Positions 47,123-59,919 of a DNA stretch of 64,000 bases are shown piece after piece. Numbering within the stretch: the first letter of the stretch is position 1; each line of letters starts with the position of its first letter. The stretch covers positions 52,761,455 through 52,825,454 of the forward strand of contig CM051517.1 of assembly GCA_028015205.1 (NCBI GenBank), written 5' to 3'. The stretch comes from Mytilisepta virgata (Eukaryota > Mollusca > Bivalvia > Mytilida > Mytilidae). The position numbers and the translations under genes are program-made. The notes beneath the pieces were generated by a model. The model searched no databases and was not told the origin of the DNA. It saw only the letters and a list, made by a program, of their open reading frames with translations.

Positions 47123-48302
47123 TATATACCGTTTCAATATTTGAGATATTTTGATTATTTTTTCCATATAGGGTAATACATGTAATTATCTTTTTTGCAA
47201 CATTTACAAATATTCAAACGTTGTTGATATTTTTTTTAATTGAGTTATCCATGTGTTTTCTTGGTACATTGTGAATTTTTTGCTTTATTGGTCTTCAACT
47301 CTGTATACATGTATCTTGTAACTTTTCTTAAAAAATCATCTCTCAATGTTATAAAAATCGCGAGTTGTTCATATTCATTCTTATATTTTGAAATATTGAA
47401 TTTAGATGAACGTTAAACATGATAAAGAGACGGTTTTCACAGCGGTATTTGAAATTATATTTGTTTTGATAATACAGTTCAATGAAACACCATATTTACA
47501 TTCATTGTTGTGATTAACTAAACGAATCACATGCATTTAACATCCCAGAATGCTTTACAACGATAAATATATTGTTTCATGTTATTTCTAGCGACGCAAA
47601 ATAATTTGCACAGTGATATTCGTCTTAAGTGCTGATACACATCTTCCATGAGTTTTCTGCAATCATGTCTGTTGGGCGAAATGAGACTTTAAATATTAAT
47701 AGAGCTTCCACAAACTTCTCCAAAATCAACCAATTTTACTGTAATTTTTCGTGCAACGTGAGTATAATCTGAATATCATCAAGGTAAAAAAAATGAAAAC
47801 CTATTAAATGGTTTTACAGTCATTTGATTGGTCTAATTCTTTTCTTTGAACTACAATTGGGTAATTATTACTTCGTTTTACCCAAGAGATTTATACATGT
47901 ACATGCATCAGCTGATTATCTGAGGAACTTTTTTAAAAGTTGTATTATATTATCTCAACATTTTTTGAAACTTGAAAGTCTTCAAAATGCCACGGCATTG
48001 CTTATTGGTTATTTTCTTTTGAGGTATAGTGAATTTCTATGAGACAATTCAGGTTTTGTTTCTTAGAATTATGAATTAAATATATCCCTCTGCTTCAAAT
48101 ATTAAATATTTGGAATTTCCAGTTCAATATTATTTGTATTACGTGATGAAAACTGAAGTTTATTGAACAACCATTTAATTTTCATTGAGGGGAGGTTAAA
48201 AAAGGCTCCAAAAATTCGGAGGGAAAAAGGGCAGACTCAAGATTTTTTTTTTGAAAAAGGCTGCATTGAATATCACCGGAAATCAGCTGTTACTTTTCTT
48301 GA
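47123..48302. other. Noncoding stretch with one possible first-exon candidate
   Basis: At 47665-47757 an ATG opens 31 codons ('MSVGRNETLNINRASTNF', then 'SKINQFYCNFSCN') ending exactly at a consensus donor 'gtgagt'. With N-glycosylation-like NET and NFS sites it could be a 5' exon of an extracellular protein. There is no other support. The frame at 47824-48042 looks noncoding. Confidence 0.15.
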
Positions 48303-48466
48303 AAAAAAAACAACAAAATGGATAACAGGAAAGGTCAACAATAACATACCAATCAATCAAAGAAACTCAACTTACAGAATCCCGCACAAAAAATAACATG
48401 AAGGAGTACAAAACACAAACATAAACACAACAGAGTCAGGATATTCTGACTTGGTACAGACCTACA
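48303..48466 (-). repeat. Dispersed retroelement-tail-like repeat, copy 2
   Basis: Read on the minus strand it matches 3525-3690: 'gtaccaagtcagaatatcct', 'tgtttgtgttttgtactcc', 'gattgattggtatgtta' and 'ccattttgttg'. The A-run at the low-coordinate end would be a T-run in this orientation. The plus-strand frame at 48163-48396 is a shadow. Confidence 0.6.
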
Positions 48467-51460
48467 GAGTAAAGCATTGTGTTTTATCGCGAATTGATCT
48501 AGATCAAACCATGTCTTATTGATTCTTGTTCCAACCTTTAAATTTCTAATTTCAAGCTAGAATACAGTGTGCTATGGTTTTGAAACAGGAAAAATAAAAC
48601 TTACTAATTACGTTTATCCTGCTTTACCATTAATAAATATTCGTATGATCTACACCAAATTACTGTTAGACTGCAAGATCACAGTCAGATGTTTTGTCAG
48701 CACGGGAAACATCAATAAAAAGAATCAGACCGTATATGTTTCTCACTTGAAGATTGTAGATCCAATTTATGAAAACTTCATGGTTTATGTGAGAAAAAAA
48801 AACAAGCGCAAATTCATACATGTATATGTAAATTTGCTTCCTATTTCAAGTACAATATTTTTTTTATCTGAATGCCACCCAGCCTAAAAATATAATGGTA
48901 AAACATTTATATGAATGTCCTTTAATTAAAATGTAGAAATACTGTATATTTTAACATGCCATGCTATTTAAGGCTTTTTCCCATAACGTACATGGCGTAG
49001 TTACATTTCAATCAAAATATATTATTACCTAATCTAATGACTTTGAAAGATTTACTAAATATATGTGTAATGTAAATAGTTAAGTACTGGTTTTCGAAAT
49101 AGTTTGTAAACAGTTGTAAGACATGGCTTTATGATCCTATTTATAAAGCAAAATGTTATGTTAGAGAATAGAACAATAACTGTTTTTATTCACTCAGATT
49201 ATGGCTAATCATACAATGTCTGTTTTAATCCTAAATGGTGTATTTTTTATTAATACAGTTCGATTTTAATGTCCACCATGTTTTAAAACTGTCGGTAAAA
49301 TTATATTTATCGGACTTTCAATTTTAAAAAGCCCAAGAGATAACATATGCGTGGTATTTATTCTCTACATATTAGGGAAGAGAAAAGCTAATTTAATGTA
49401 TCGCTTACTAAGGATATTATTCCCAACTGTACTGTCCTCGGCCTACTTCTCTTATATATTCTAGACAACGGATTTTTTCAATCCATTTACAATGTACATC
49501 CTTTCAAAGAAAAACCCTTCCCTTCTAAGCCAATAACTATAATCCATCAAATACTTTAAATGTGCTGAAATATTCATTAATTTTAAAAATTGAAAGAGGA
49601 AGTATCAAATCAGTATTAAGGTGTAAGAAAGTAATTTGCAACAAGAAGATAAATACTCCGGCGTTGGCAATTTAGATAATTTGGTAAAAAGCCTTTTATG
49701 AATTCCCAGAATAAAATGCGTATTTCTGATTTGATATTCATCAGGTATACGCTAGGCACCTGTGAATGATCACGAGAGCTCAATCCAGAGAGCCGGGTTC
49801 TCTTGCCGTTGACGGATAGTTGTAGACCACGTACCATATTGGGTAATGTGTTTGGATAATGCCATAATCTCTGCCTTCTAAAGAACATTTCTGTAGTTTT
49901 TGAAATAGAAAGGAGTAATAACTGCTACAGAAGGATAAATTGTCCGTCTGTACCCAACCATCCACCATTTTACAGTGGAAGGTCAAAATAGGTTCCACTT
50001 TCTGTCTTATCCCAACCCCCTTTCTGAAATGTCTTGTTGAACTGATCCTCGTCTTGAAGAAGCATGAAATATGTTCTGATACACGTTAAAAAAAATCAGC
50101 CAATTACCAGATACATTGTACACTCGTGACCATAAGTTTTGAAATGCCAGTATTGTGAGCAATACAACCAAACAGATCTGACCGGCGTAGCCATACTGCA
50201 GATGACATCAGCTTTGGAAGATGGAATCATACTTTAACAGAATTCCGTAAAATTTAAATACATGCAACTGTAACGTGTATTGCGTGTGTCTCGGTTCGGT
50301 ACGATTGAAAATCGAGATTTTCAGTGCCGACAAGTATCACTCCAACAATTAAACTGAATTTATATTTAAAGTCACAGTGAAATATCTATATCACAATTAA
50401 ACGTAAATCAAAGTACACTGTTCACTATAAATGAAACCCAAAGCACTGTCTCAACCTGCTATTATAATCCAAAACTTCATATATTAGGTATGATTTTAAC
50501 ACCTCATTTAACTATATCCGTTGCACAAGTTCCTCTATTCACAATGAATATGTCAAATTGCACTAGAAGCACTCTGCACAAAACACAATATGAGACAGCA
50601 CAATTCATTTATCCAAATCCGAGCTGTTTTAACATCCTCTAGGTTGGTTAGAATAAATAAAAGGCTAATAACACCATTTACCAATGTAGAATAACTTTGA
50701 GAATTTACTTTGCAACTGGAACTATAAGCAACTTGCAATCTCCAGAAGTATTCACTTTGTGCCGCACTATGCACAACAATATAATCCAAAGATTCACGAT
50801 GAATTATCAAATAACTATCCAGAATGAACTTTAAGTCACTTTGGGCACTTAACTTATCAACGATGAGTTTATAACTGAAGCATTCACTTCAACGGTCGCC
50901 ACACATCTGATATTGAATTACAGTTTAAGCGTCCTTATATACTACCTGGACGGACGAGTCCAAGTCTCCATTTAAGGGTAAACAGGTAAGTATTTCCCGC
51001 CACCCAGATCGGCTAGTTTATTTCCCATAATAAGGGATGTTTCTTATTGTGCATCTTATTACTAGGATGAATTTACAATAAAAAAGTAACTTTCCTCCTT
51101 TCTATCCCCAACACTATTTTGGATCAACCGTACGAAAGTGAAATTAGAATTCATATGTGCTTGTGTGGAATAAATTGATATATTACGGTTATTTCAATAG
51201 GATCACAAGTGTACTAATGATGTTTTTAATTATCTCCATGACCTTCATATCATGATTAAAGTACACAAACTAGTTTTCATTACACAACTACATGTCAGTA
51301 AGCAATGATTGCTTTGACGGGTATGAGGTTGAATTAAATTGGAAACCAACCTGCTACTTTAACATGTAGAACTGAAAAGGTGAACATTATACTTGTTTTG
51401 ACCTTGTTTAATTTATTGGGGTTTTAAGCCACTTTAAAAAGAATATTATATATCTTTGAC
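48467..51460. other. Noncoding stretch
   Basis: I see no supported gene. The 106-codon plus-strand frame at 48567-48887 and the minus-strand frames at 49616-49998 and 50553-50810 have no recognisable motifs or splice context. Confidence 0.4.
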
Positions 51461-51600
51461 GGCCAGATTCTACTGACGAATGAAGCCGGAGTACCCGAAG
51501 AGGACCGTCGACAGGAAAATTGACAATCCTTTGTTGTTAAAAAATATCTCTGTTTGGATGCGATGAAACAACCTCAGTTTTGACAGGTTAATGATCATTT
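51461..51600 (-). mobile_element. Decayed SINE family A, internal deletions
   Basis: 'gacggccagattctactgac', 'gaagccggagtacccg', 'gtcgacaggaaaattgacaa' and 'cagttttgacaggttaatga' align in order with the minus-strand SINE, with pieces missing. Confidence 0.55.
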
Positions 51601-51807
51601 GTATCTAAAAAGAACTACTGTTTTAATCAAGATAATTTTTCCTATAAAAATGTTCACAGCTTTAAGACTTAGACATAGAACTACATTGTATTAAAGGGTA
51701 GAAATGTTACAGTTGTACATAATTATAGTTGATTTGTTCCATCTAAATGCCCTATAATTGTAACATATTTACTCTGACAGAATGGTCTTATGTACTAAAG
51801 TAGACTT

Positions 51808-52034
51808 GTTGGTCTAGCAGTCAAAGGAAATCGTTGCAATTTCCCATTTGCATGTCTAATTGTGTGTGAATCATAAGTGAAAAAAGCACTGCCAATTCTG
51901 CTGCCAAAAGTCGGTGGTCTCTTTTGGGTTTTCCGACTTACTCGACCTTTATTACAATTTGCTGTTTCATGGTGACATGTTATTAAAAAAGGTGAAAATG
52001 GCATCATACCCCAAAAGACAAACAAATAAATAAA
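51808..52034 (+). mobile_element. Strongly diverged SINE family A copy
   Basis: In order: 'ttggtctagcagt' (head), 'gccaattctgctgccaaaag', 'tcggtggtctcttttgggt' (body), 'ggtgaaaatggcatcatacc' and 'ccaaaagacaaacaaataaa' (tail). It is older than the other copies. The minus-strand 85-codon frame here is a shadow. Confidence 0.55.
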
Positions 52035-53808
52035 TCCTTTGATGTGAATCAATGATATTTTCTCATTTATTTTTTATACTATTTTTTTAAATATTTTTTC
52101 ACTTATCAAAGTATTGGAAATTCTTATCTATCTTTCTGGCTCAGAGATATTTAATTAAACCATGAATAATCGCCTTTTAAGACAAAATAATAAATTCAAA
52201 TAATACCACACGCAAGAATTCTTTCTCTCCCTCATGACATCCCATAATATTTTGTATTTTTCTCTTGGGCGAATGCATAATGTTATACAATATCGGAAAT
52301 ATCGGTTAAATATTGTGAATATGAATTCTTTTTGTTGTGAAATGCCACGAGTAAAGGTTTTTTGCCAGTACACACTCTATCTCTTAAATGTTACTCTTTA
52401 AATACAAATGTGAAGAATCGAGCCATATTACCAATGGTTATGATGGCGAAGCTATTAGCGCCACAAAAAATGTTTTAGTGATAAACATGTATGATAATAT
52501 ATATTTCAGCAATACAAAAAGTGAGAAAAATGAAAGGATATGTCGAGCTAACTATAGATGAGAAAACAACCCTGGAAAGTACAATAAGAGGTCGTCATGT
52601 ATCCCTCAGCATAGTATATTTGTATGCGTTCGTGTCTGTATTATACCGTTGTAGTTTCTTGTTTGCGCATAAACTGCAACCTTTATATACTTGTAACTTC
52701 CTTTCGCATAGTGAATTGTTGTTTATGTTTCTGTTTTTCTTTTTTTTTCTTACGGATTTTTCCTTTTAACTTACAGTTCTGGTAAGCCTTATTTCGAATT
52801 TACATGTACGAGGGCCCAAAGCTGTAATCATTACACTGGGAAAAAACATTCCACACTGTTCCGGGATGAGCGCTTAAGTAGGTGTTTCGTTTATTCATTG
52901 ACGGATGGGAACGGGAAAAATTAAGGATTCTCGTTATTTATTTTTATTTTATTTTAGAATGATCATGTTGAAATCTTACTTGTGTACATGAATGCGACAT
53001 ATTATTCAATGCATCCGGAAATAGATAGATGACGAAGAAAGCTACAATTCGTATTGTGAAATATAATCTGTGTTCTGGTGCAAAAAATTCTTAATTCGAT
53101 ATTTGAAAATTAGAATGAAATAAACTAAACATTTTCTAATTTACATTATTTGTTATAATAGCCGGGAGAACAAGTTTTTCCAGTTGGAAATAAAATGACA
53201 TTAGTTCCTGAATTTGCATAGCTGAAATTTAATTTGACTATTTTTGTATAAAAAGAAGTACACATCCAAGAATGATGTAATATGAGTTTCTGTCATTCGT
53301 GCAGTTTAATTGATTTCAGGTTCATTTAATTAAATTTCGGAAAATAATTGGATATTACGGAAACTTGACAAACCATAATAGCCAAGTTTAATTTATTTTA
53401 TCTCTATAAAAGTATCTTCAGTCTTGAAATCTTTGTTTGAAAAGTGCCTTTTAGTTATAACTATTACACAAAAAAACACATTTAAATTCCAAAGGCTTGT
53501 GTGCTTGATATTTAAAGTGGCCTTTTGTTGCTCCAGAAAATACGGTTTGTTTTAGCTGCAGTAAAGACAATTTAAACAAAGTAAATATATAGGTGAAAAG
53601 TAATTGTCACATGATTTAGGGTCATGCAGCGAAATTAAAGCATTCGGGGGATACAATGGATGCGATTCATAGCAAATGACTGATCAACTTACAATGGGCT
53701 ATTTGATAAATCAGATTCATACTAGTTTTAACAAGTTTTTTAAACATTATGTCTCTTTAGTGTTTCTAACAAAATATGCCATTAAGGATGAAATATTAGC
53801 CTAAAATG
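52035..53808. other. A+T-rich noncoding stretch
   Basis: A frame opening after 'atatatatttcag' (52510) encodes 'MKGYVELTIDEKTTLESTIR' but has no donor or recognised family. Otherwise nothing. Confidence 0.4.
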
Positions 53809-53818
53809 TACTGGAAAA

Positions 53819-54033
53819 TTTGTTTGTTTAGTTGGGGTTTAACGCCGTTTTCAGCACATTTGGCCATTTCGCGGCGGCCAGTTTTTATTGGTGGAGGACG
53901 CCGGAGTACCCGGAGAGAACCACCGACCTTCGGTAGGAAAATTGGCAATCCTTGTCAATTAAGATCGGAGTCGAACACACCCCGCCACAGGTGAGATTCG
54001 AACTCACAACCCCAGCGTTGACAAACTAGTGAT
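53819..54033 (-). mobile_element. SINE family A, 5'-truncated copy
   Basis: This is a well-preserved body and tail ('tttgtttagttggggtttaa' at the left), ending within the head at 'cagcgttgacaaactagtga' and so lacking the A box. TACTGGAAAA flanks both sides (53809-53818, 54034-54043), so the truncated form was itself the inserted copy. Confidence 0.8.
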
Positions 54034-54221
54034 TACTGGAAAAAATTAAATGCAACATTGACAAAGCTGTGTATTGGTGATACGATTTGTGGGTTTTTAA
54101 AGAGTTTAGAAATAAAGAAAAAAATGGTTGCAACGGATGGACATGGCCACAGATTTGCAGGATAGGGGTAACAGATGCATGTATTTTTCTAAAATTTAAA
54201 ACTACAATGTACCTTCTTAAT

Positions 54222-54372
54222 GAGGAACCAGAGTGAGTTATCTTTTCCTCACCAATGTAGGAAAGGGAGATAATTAAATTATCTCCCTTTTGTCCTGAGG
54301 CTAAAAGGGAGACAAATTTATTATCTCCCTTACCTACATTGGTTAGGAAAAGATAACTCACTCTGGATTCTC
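54222..54372. mobile_element. 151-bp foldback element with arms of nearly 70 bp
   Basis: 'ccagagtgagttatcttttc' at the left and 'gaaaagataactcactctgg' at the right are perfect inverses, and pairing continues through 'ccaatgtagg'/'cctacatt gg' and 'aagggagataat'/'attatctccctt'. Only about 12 bp in the centre is unpaired. The interior repeats 'gggaga(t)aa(t)' motifs, so secondary hairpins are possible. The minus-strand frame over it is a shadow. Confidence 0.8.
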
Positions 54373-55792
54373 ATTGGTGTGGACAAGGTATATGTACATG
54401 TATTTCATACCCAAGGAACAGCGTGAAGTCAGTTTCACTTGAGAAATTTAGTTTTTTCATTGTGTTCTTCCCATCAGTAATACTTTGTCAGCCCCTTGTT
54501 ATGGAAAAGAAAAAAAGGGTTAGGGTTTCGATGGTTTATCTAATAGTTGGAGATTATTGATTAAATTGGGTAGAATTAAGCTTGGAAGAAGACGTACGCA
54601 ATGTATATACATATTTTACATGTCTTATGCCATTACGGATAATAAAATATGCATTTTGGATATTATATACTATGAAAAGTACTTTAAGTGTTATAAGAAA
54701 ACAAAAAATATTCCACAAGGATTTCTTTCCCAATGAGCAAATTTAGATGAAATCGATCTAGGAAAATCTTAATTAGAAAAAAATATGTGTCACAGTATTT
54801 TAGTGTGTTTGTCATAAATCTCTTAAATAATATTGGATGGTCAGAAAAGGAAACCTACAACTGAAAAAAATATATCAATGAAGGCAGTTTAGACTTTTTT
54901 CATCACCTGCAAGTCTACAAAATTTCCTTTTAATTATTGAATTTAGTTAAATTGAAATCGACATGTGACTACACATATCAATATTTTACTTGAAAATAAT
55001 TATTTTAATCTGCTGAAACTTCTCTTAACTACCAACCCATGGAAATTATTTCCTTGGAATATAATTCATCAAGTACAAAAGGATTAAAACGGCAATAAGA
55101 AAACACTTTTATAGAATACGAAAATAATTTCACTGCAAGAATAAAAAGTCATTAAATCAACTGTAATCATTACTTATGGTGATAATAAGTACATTACATT
55201 AATTAAACATATTTTTTTGTAAAATGTAAGATGAGGTATATGCATTTCCCCATCCCATCGCAATTATAATGGTACATGCAGTACAATTTAATACTGTACT
55301 AGCAAGTACAATGTATTAGTATGCTGTATACATAAAAGAGATATGAGGTCGATATTCTAGTACAATAAATATAAATACTCAAGTTTTTTTTCATTGAATT
55401 AATTTTCAGGTTCATTATTGATCAACACTTTTTTTAATCCAAATAATGTTTTTAAGGCACTGAAAGCAATTAAACGGCGTAGCCAAATTTCAAGTAAGTA
55501 TACTAGGTCTAAGGAAGTTGAAACGCGTCATAAATAAAATTTCAAAATATTCAAGATAAACTTTACTTAAATGTTGTGTAATTGCCATAGAAAAGACGGC
55601 TGGGAAATGATACCCTCGGGGTGAAAAAATAACCTAATGTGTTGTTAACACTAACTTTGTCCCAGTGTTATAAGAATTCCAAACTTTAAGACCGAAAGTT
55701 CTGTAATCTATTACGAACTTATCTCCTAAAACCACATGAAAAACAAAGCAATTTTGATATCCACAATATATTTCCATAAATATACTTAACAA
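54373..55792. other. A+T-rich noncoding stretch
   Basis: No gene or repeat recognised. Confidence 0.4.
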
Positions 55793-56060
55793 TATGTCAA
55801 AGAGACAACAACCCGACCAAAGAGCAGAAAACCACAGAGTTTATTCACTTTATGGAGTACATGGAGGTGAACTTTCGGTGACTCAATCCGGAGAGTTGCT
55901 TGTGCTCTACAGAAATCACCTACTTGTATCATTCGATGTAAAGGCCTGGGAACGGAGATGTCAATTTATTAGTCTTCGAAAACGAATAATCAATAAATGG
56001 CCCCACCCCCTCCCCCTCCCAAAAAAGGAACTCGAGAGAAGATTGCATCCATGTACTGCA
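55793..56060 (+). repeat. Fragment of a dispersed mussel-type repeat
   Basis: 'tgtcaaagagacaacaaccc' and 'gaccaaagagcagaaaacca' form a string I associate with a very common repeat in mussels. The 89-codon frame across it contains Pro/Leu low-complexity sequence ('PHPLPLPKK') and is not a convincing gene. Confidence 0.4.
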
Positions 56061-56594
56061 TAGTATTTGTTATACAATACAAGTAGCCTTTCATGAATTA
56101 ATTTATAAAATTTTGATATTTATTTTACACATTGGATCTTTGTCGGCTAATATACATACAAATGAAAGACTAGTATTAAGTTAAGATCGGACAAACGTTG
56201 ATAATAGTACTGTTAAAGATAAATAACCTCAACGCACTTAATTTCTGTGTAAAAATATGTCGTGCATTCCCAATTGTTAATTTGATCTGATGTGATAATG
56301 ACTGACGTGGCGTGATTACAAGTTACTTGTAATAGAGATACGATTTACTCTTCATTAATCTTTGTCTTAGTTTTAGTACTTTCTATAGAACATATTCATA
56401 TCCATTAGCTATTTCAAAACCGGAAGTAGCTTTTGGTGCAGTAAAACGTTCAGTACAAAAAGAGCACCGGACTGCCTCAACCAGACCGCAATTTTTGATG
56501 ATGTAAATTTGGATTATTATTAAATGAAATGTAGAGTCTTGATATTGGTCTTGATATGACTTCATGTAGAATGGGTCATGTCTGGGTAGGGCGT

Positions 56595-56820
56595 CATAAC
56601 TACTTATTATCTATAGCCGGTCAATACTGAGGTTGGGAGTTCGAATACATGTAGCTCATGGCTAAGTTGCTCGACTCCGACCTTAATTGACAAGAATTGC
56701 CATTTCTCCTCTCATATGTTGGTGGTTCTGTCCTGTTACCCCAACTTTCTCTACCAATACATAACTGACCACCAAACACTACATTGCGTTTGAATGTGGC
56801 GTAAGAGCCCAATACAGCAA
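56595..56820 (+). mobile_element. Diverged SINE family A copy
   Basis: In order: 'actacttattatctatagcc', 'ggtcaatactgaggttggga', 'gttcgaat' (B-box-like), 'ttgctcgactccgaccttaa', 'ttgacaagaattgccatttc', 'ggtggttctgtcctg' and 'accaatacataactgaccac'. The tail has decayed. Confidence 0.6.
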
Positions 56821-57290
56821 AGAAAACACAATATTAACAGGGGCTTCCTGCATAGGTAGTTTGAATCTTTTTTATACTCGTGTTTTATGACGTTTTCATT
56901 CTAAATAAATTAGAGATATGTGTGTAATAATGTTGTAGCTGATTGTATCTCTCGTTCGTATAGTTTAGGTTATACCCAGATACGAAATTAATTGTGTAAA
57001 AAACGCTTTTTGACGAAGTTACCCTCCTCATCTAGTTAGTGGCCAAACTTTGAAAAGCTAAAGATTACAATAAACCCTTAAGACGGACAAGAAACTTTAT
57101 TTGAAGCACCTAAAATGGAAAGAAGCATAAACTGAAATGTCAGCACGTCCTTAAAATTGCTGAAGCAATCAATCCTGGCATATGAAATCCTCAACGACTT
57201 AGTGTCTATTTTTCATTGTCATAGCTTCGGTATTAGTATATCATGTTTAAAAAATCATATTGCGAAAAGCACAAATTACGACAAGCTTTC

Positions 57291-57548
57291 GGGACCTCGG
57301 TGGCCGAGTGGTCTAGGTAGTTCGTCATGACTACTAATGATCACTATCCTGTCAACGCTGAGGTTGTGAGTCTGACCTGTGGCGGGGTGTGTTCGACTCC
57401 GATCTTAATTGACAAGGATTGCCAATTTTCCTACCGAAGGTCGGTGGTTCTCTCCGGGTACTCCGGCTTCATCCACCAATAAAAACCGGCCGCCGCGAAA
57501 TAGCCAAATGTGCTGAAAACGGCGTAAAACCCCAACTAAACAAACTAA
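57291..57548 (+). mobile_element. Full-length SINE family A with 13-bp target-site duplication
   Basis: 258 bp long. Head 'gggacctcggtggccgagtg' with A box TGGCCGAGTGG; B-box region 'gaggttgtgagtctgacc', with part of the canonical box lost; then the body and the tail 'ggcgtaaaaccccaactaaa'. ACGACAAGCTTTC flanks both sides (57278-57290, 57549-57561), defining the insertion exactly. Good preservation indicates a fairly recent copy, although the damaged B box may weaken its own transcription. Confidence 0.9.
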
Positions 57549-57561
57549 ACGACAAGCTTTC

Positions 57562-59919
57562 ATTTCTGATTCCAATATAATAATCAGATCAAAGATCCAT
57601 ATCTGTAATTATTTGATTTTGGTTCATATTGCTAATTTTCTTTGTGGCTTTTGTTATCAATTACATGTCTTTCTCAGGTATGTCACAGTGACTTTAAGAT
57701 AAGGAACTGCAATAAAAATGCCTTTCCGTTGCTTCGAGGCATTTGTGTTGTAGAATGAATCCAGTGTATCCCTTTCATTGTATCAAAACCTTAATTCGTT
57801 ACAAAAAATCTGTAATACTAAAATACTGTTAATACTAAAATAATGAATTTGCAATGTTGTATATACATTGTTTTGTATCTGTATCGTCTTGCTTGAAGCT
57901 TTCAATCTGTTAAAGCTACAACTGCCTACTTTCCAGAATAAGTAATTGATTTATAAAATATCTCCACAGAACTACAATTTACAATGCCTTAATCCTTATT
58001 GATTGTTAAACGCAATTGTATGTTGTTTGTAAAACTATCAAGGATAAGTGACTGTCAAACTTAATGTATTATTAACGACTTGATACTTAAAGTGGTGATG
58101 TAAACTTTACAGTTAAAATGTTTGAAGGTTTGATATTTGCAATTTCCTAGATAATGAGCACGATGGTGAATTATTGTTTGCAGTAAAATGTAAACTTCCA
58201 TACAGTGTTTATACATTTATTTTTTCTGTTCTGGTTCTTTTTTGAAATATGATATAACCGGACAGAATGACGTTCTCATAAAATAAAATGCCAAAAATCC
58301 TGACTTTTTTTTTTATAAATACAGAAACATTGGCATTTACATTACAGATATATCGCAATTAATTAGATTTTTCTATTCCCTTTCGAAACGAAAGTCATCG
58401 CTTTTGCAAAGAGAATCGTCTCTTGGGATAACTGTATGAAAAACACAGTACGCTAAACGTCTAATGGTGTTTACGTATATAGATTTTCACTTGTTTGTGA
58501 ATTATTGTTTTGTAGAATTTTTTTACTTAAAATATACCAGTATTTAAATTACATGTACCCTACTGAGCATCAAGCTTTTTGTTACAGATGGAATATAGTA
58601 TGCATCTGATAATTTTTAACAATGGATATGGCCAAAAATTAAAACAAAAATAAATTATTTATATGAATTAAACTTCAAAATTTACCCTTTAAAATTTTTA
58701 TGGCGATACCGAGCTCTGTAAAAGTGTTCTATTTGCTTCAAAAAATAAATCATTACCTCATTGCTAAACGTATTTTGCCGTAAGGAGATGTGAGAATGTT
58801 GATTTTTCTAAGCTTATAGCCCAGTTTATCCACCTAAACTTGCTTCTTTTACATTTTTGTAAATTTTTAAGAAACAACATTAAGAGTATAAAAGTTAATC
58901 GTTAATCCACATACAACTAGAATAGGAAAAGACCAGAATAAACAAACAAAACAGACACAACAGATAAAAAGATAGATGGCCAAAAGGGAACCCACCAAAA
59001 CTCTGGAAGGTGTACTTACGTCCTTCGAAATGGGTAAGCAGTTACTGCCTCTTATATTACAAGACATGTTTGATAATCGAAAAACAACGAAATTACAACA
59101 GGTGGAAAATTTTAATCTTCATTTTAAAAAATGATCTTCAAAAACAATATACCAATTCAAAGCTGGGGCATTGGATTTATTTAAGTAATTCTTGTTTCAG
59201 TATATTTTGCGGTAGAAAATCACAAGCCATGGAAAATCCTGTTCATTGTGAAACGTGAACTCCGTACGACGATGCTGCTTGAATATATGACCAAAAACTG
59301 CATCATAGTCCCTTGCATGCACCTAGTGCTATATATTTCTACATACCCTTTAAATTCATAAAGATTTTATTGAATGAATAAAATGAGTATTGCAGTTGAA
59401 AGAATCACCTCTAGGTTTTATTAATGCTAAATCGATTTCAATTGACTACAAAACAGACAAAGTAAAGTCGTATTGAAGGAAATTCTTAAGCTGGTGCCAA
59501 AGATAATTTTTTTTTACATTTTTTATTTCTCGTCATAAACTAACAAATAGCTCTATTAACTATCAACGAGAAAGGAAAAAAATGTTATTAATTCTTGCTC
59601 ACTAAATATCAGACATTCTGACTTTTGCATGAAAGCAAATGTCAATTAATACGTCTTCAATAAACTTTAAGATGTGTGAATTACCTCCTAGATTTACGTT
59701 GGTAATGACAGTATGACGCAATTGTTCATTGCGATAGACATTGAATTAGTAAGTGTTATCTTTTACGACAGTGTTATATCTTCCCCAAAGTTGCGGAGAA
59801 AAAAATGTAAATTTATAAAATAGGAAAGTGAATCTACAAAATCTCAATCATTCATACCTCGTTGATCGCTTCCTCTGTGAAGCTACAAGATTAGATGGAA
59901 CCAATAATTGCAGCATGGT
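57562..59919. other. A+T-rich noncoding stretch
   Basis: I see no supported gene. Short frames at 58867-59258 on both strands overlap each other and have no motif. Confidence 0.4.

Noticed and set aside
50935..50975. Hammerhead ribozyme core ('ggacggacgagtcc')
   Set aside because: The CUGANGA box and the GAAA box in proper spacing are missing; no stem arrangement fits.
54026..54361. 111-residue minus-strand protein
   Set aside because: It covers the SINE junction and the foldback element; both explain the sequence without a gene.
55794..56063. 89-residue plus-strand protein
   Set aside because: Its start is a known-looking repeat string and its end is Pro/Leu low complexity; no homology recognised.
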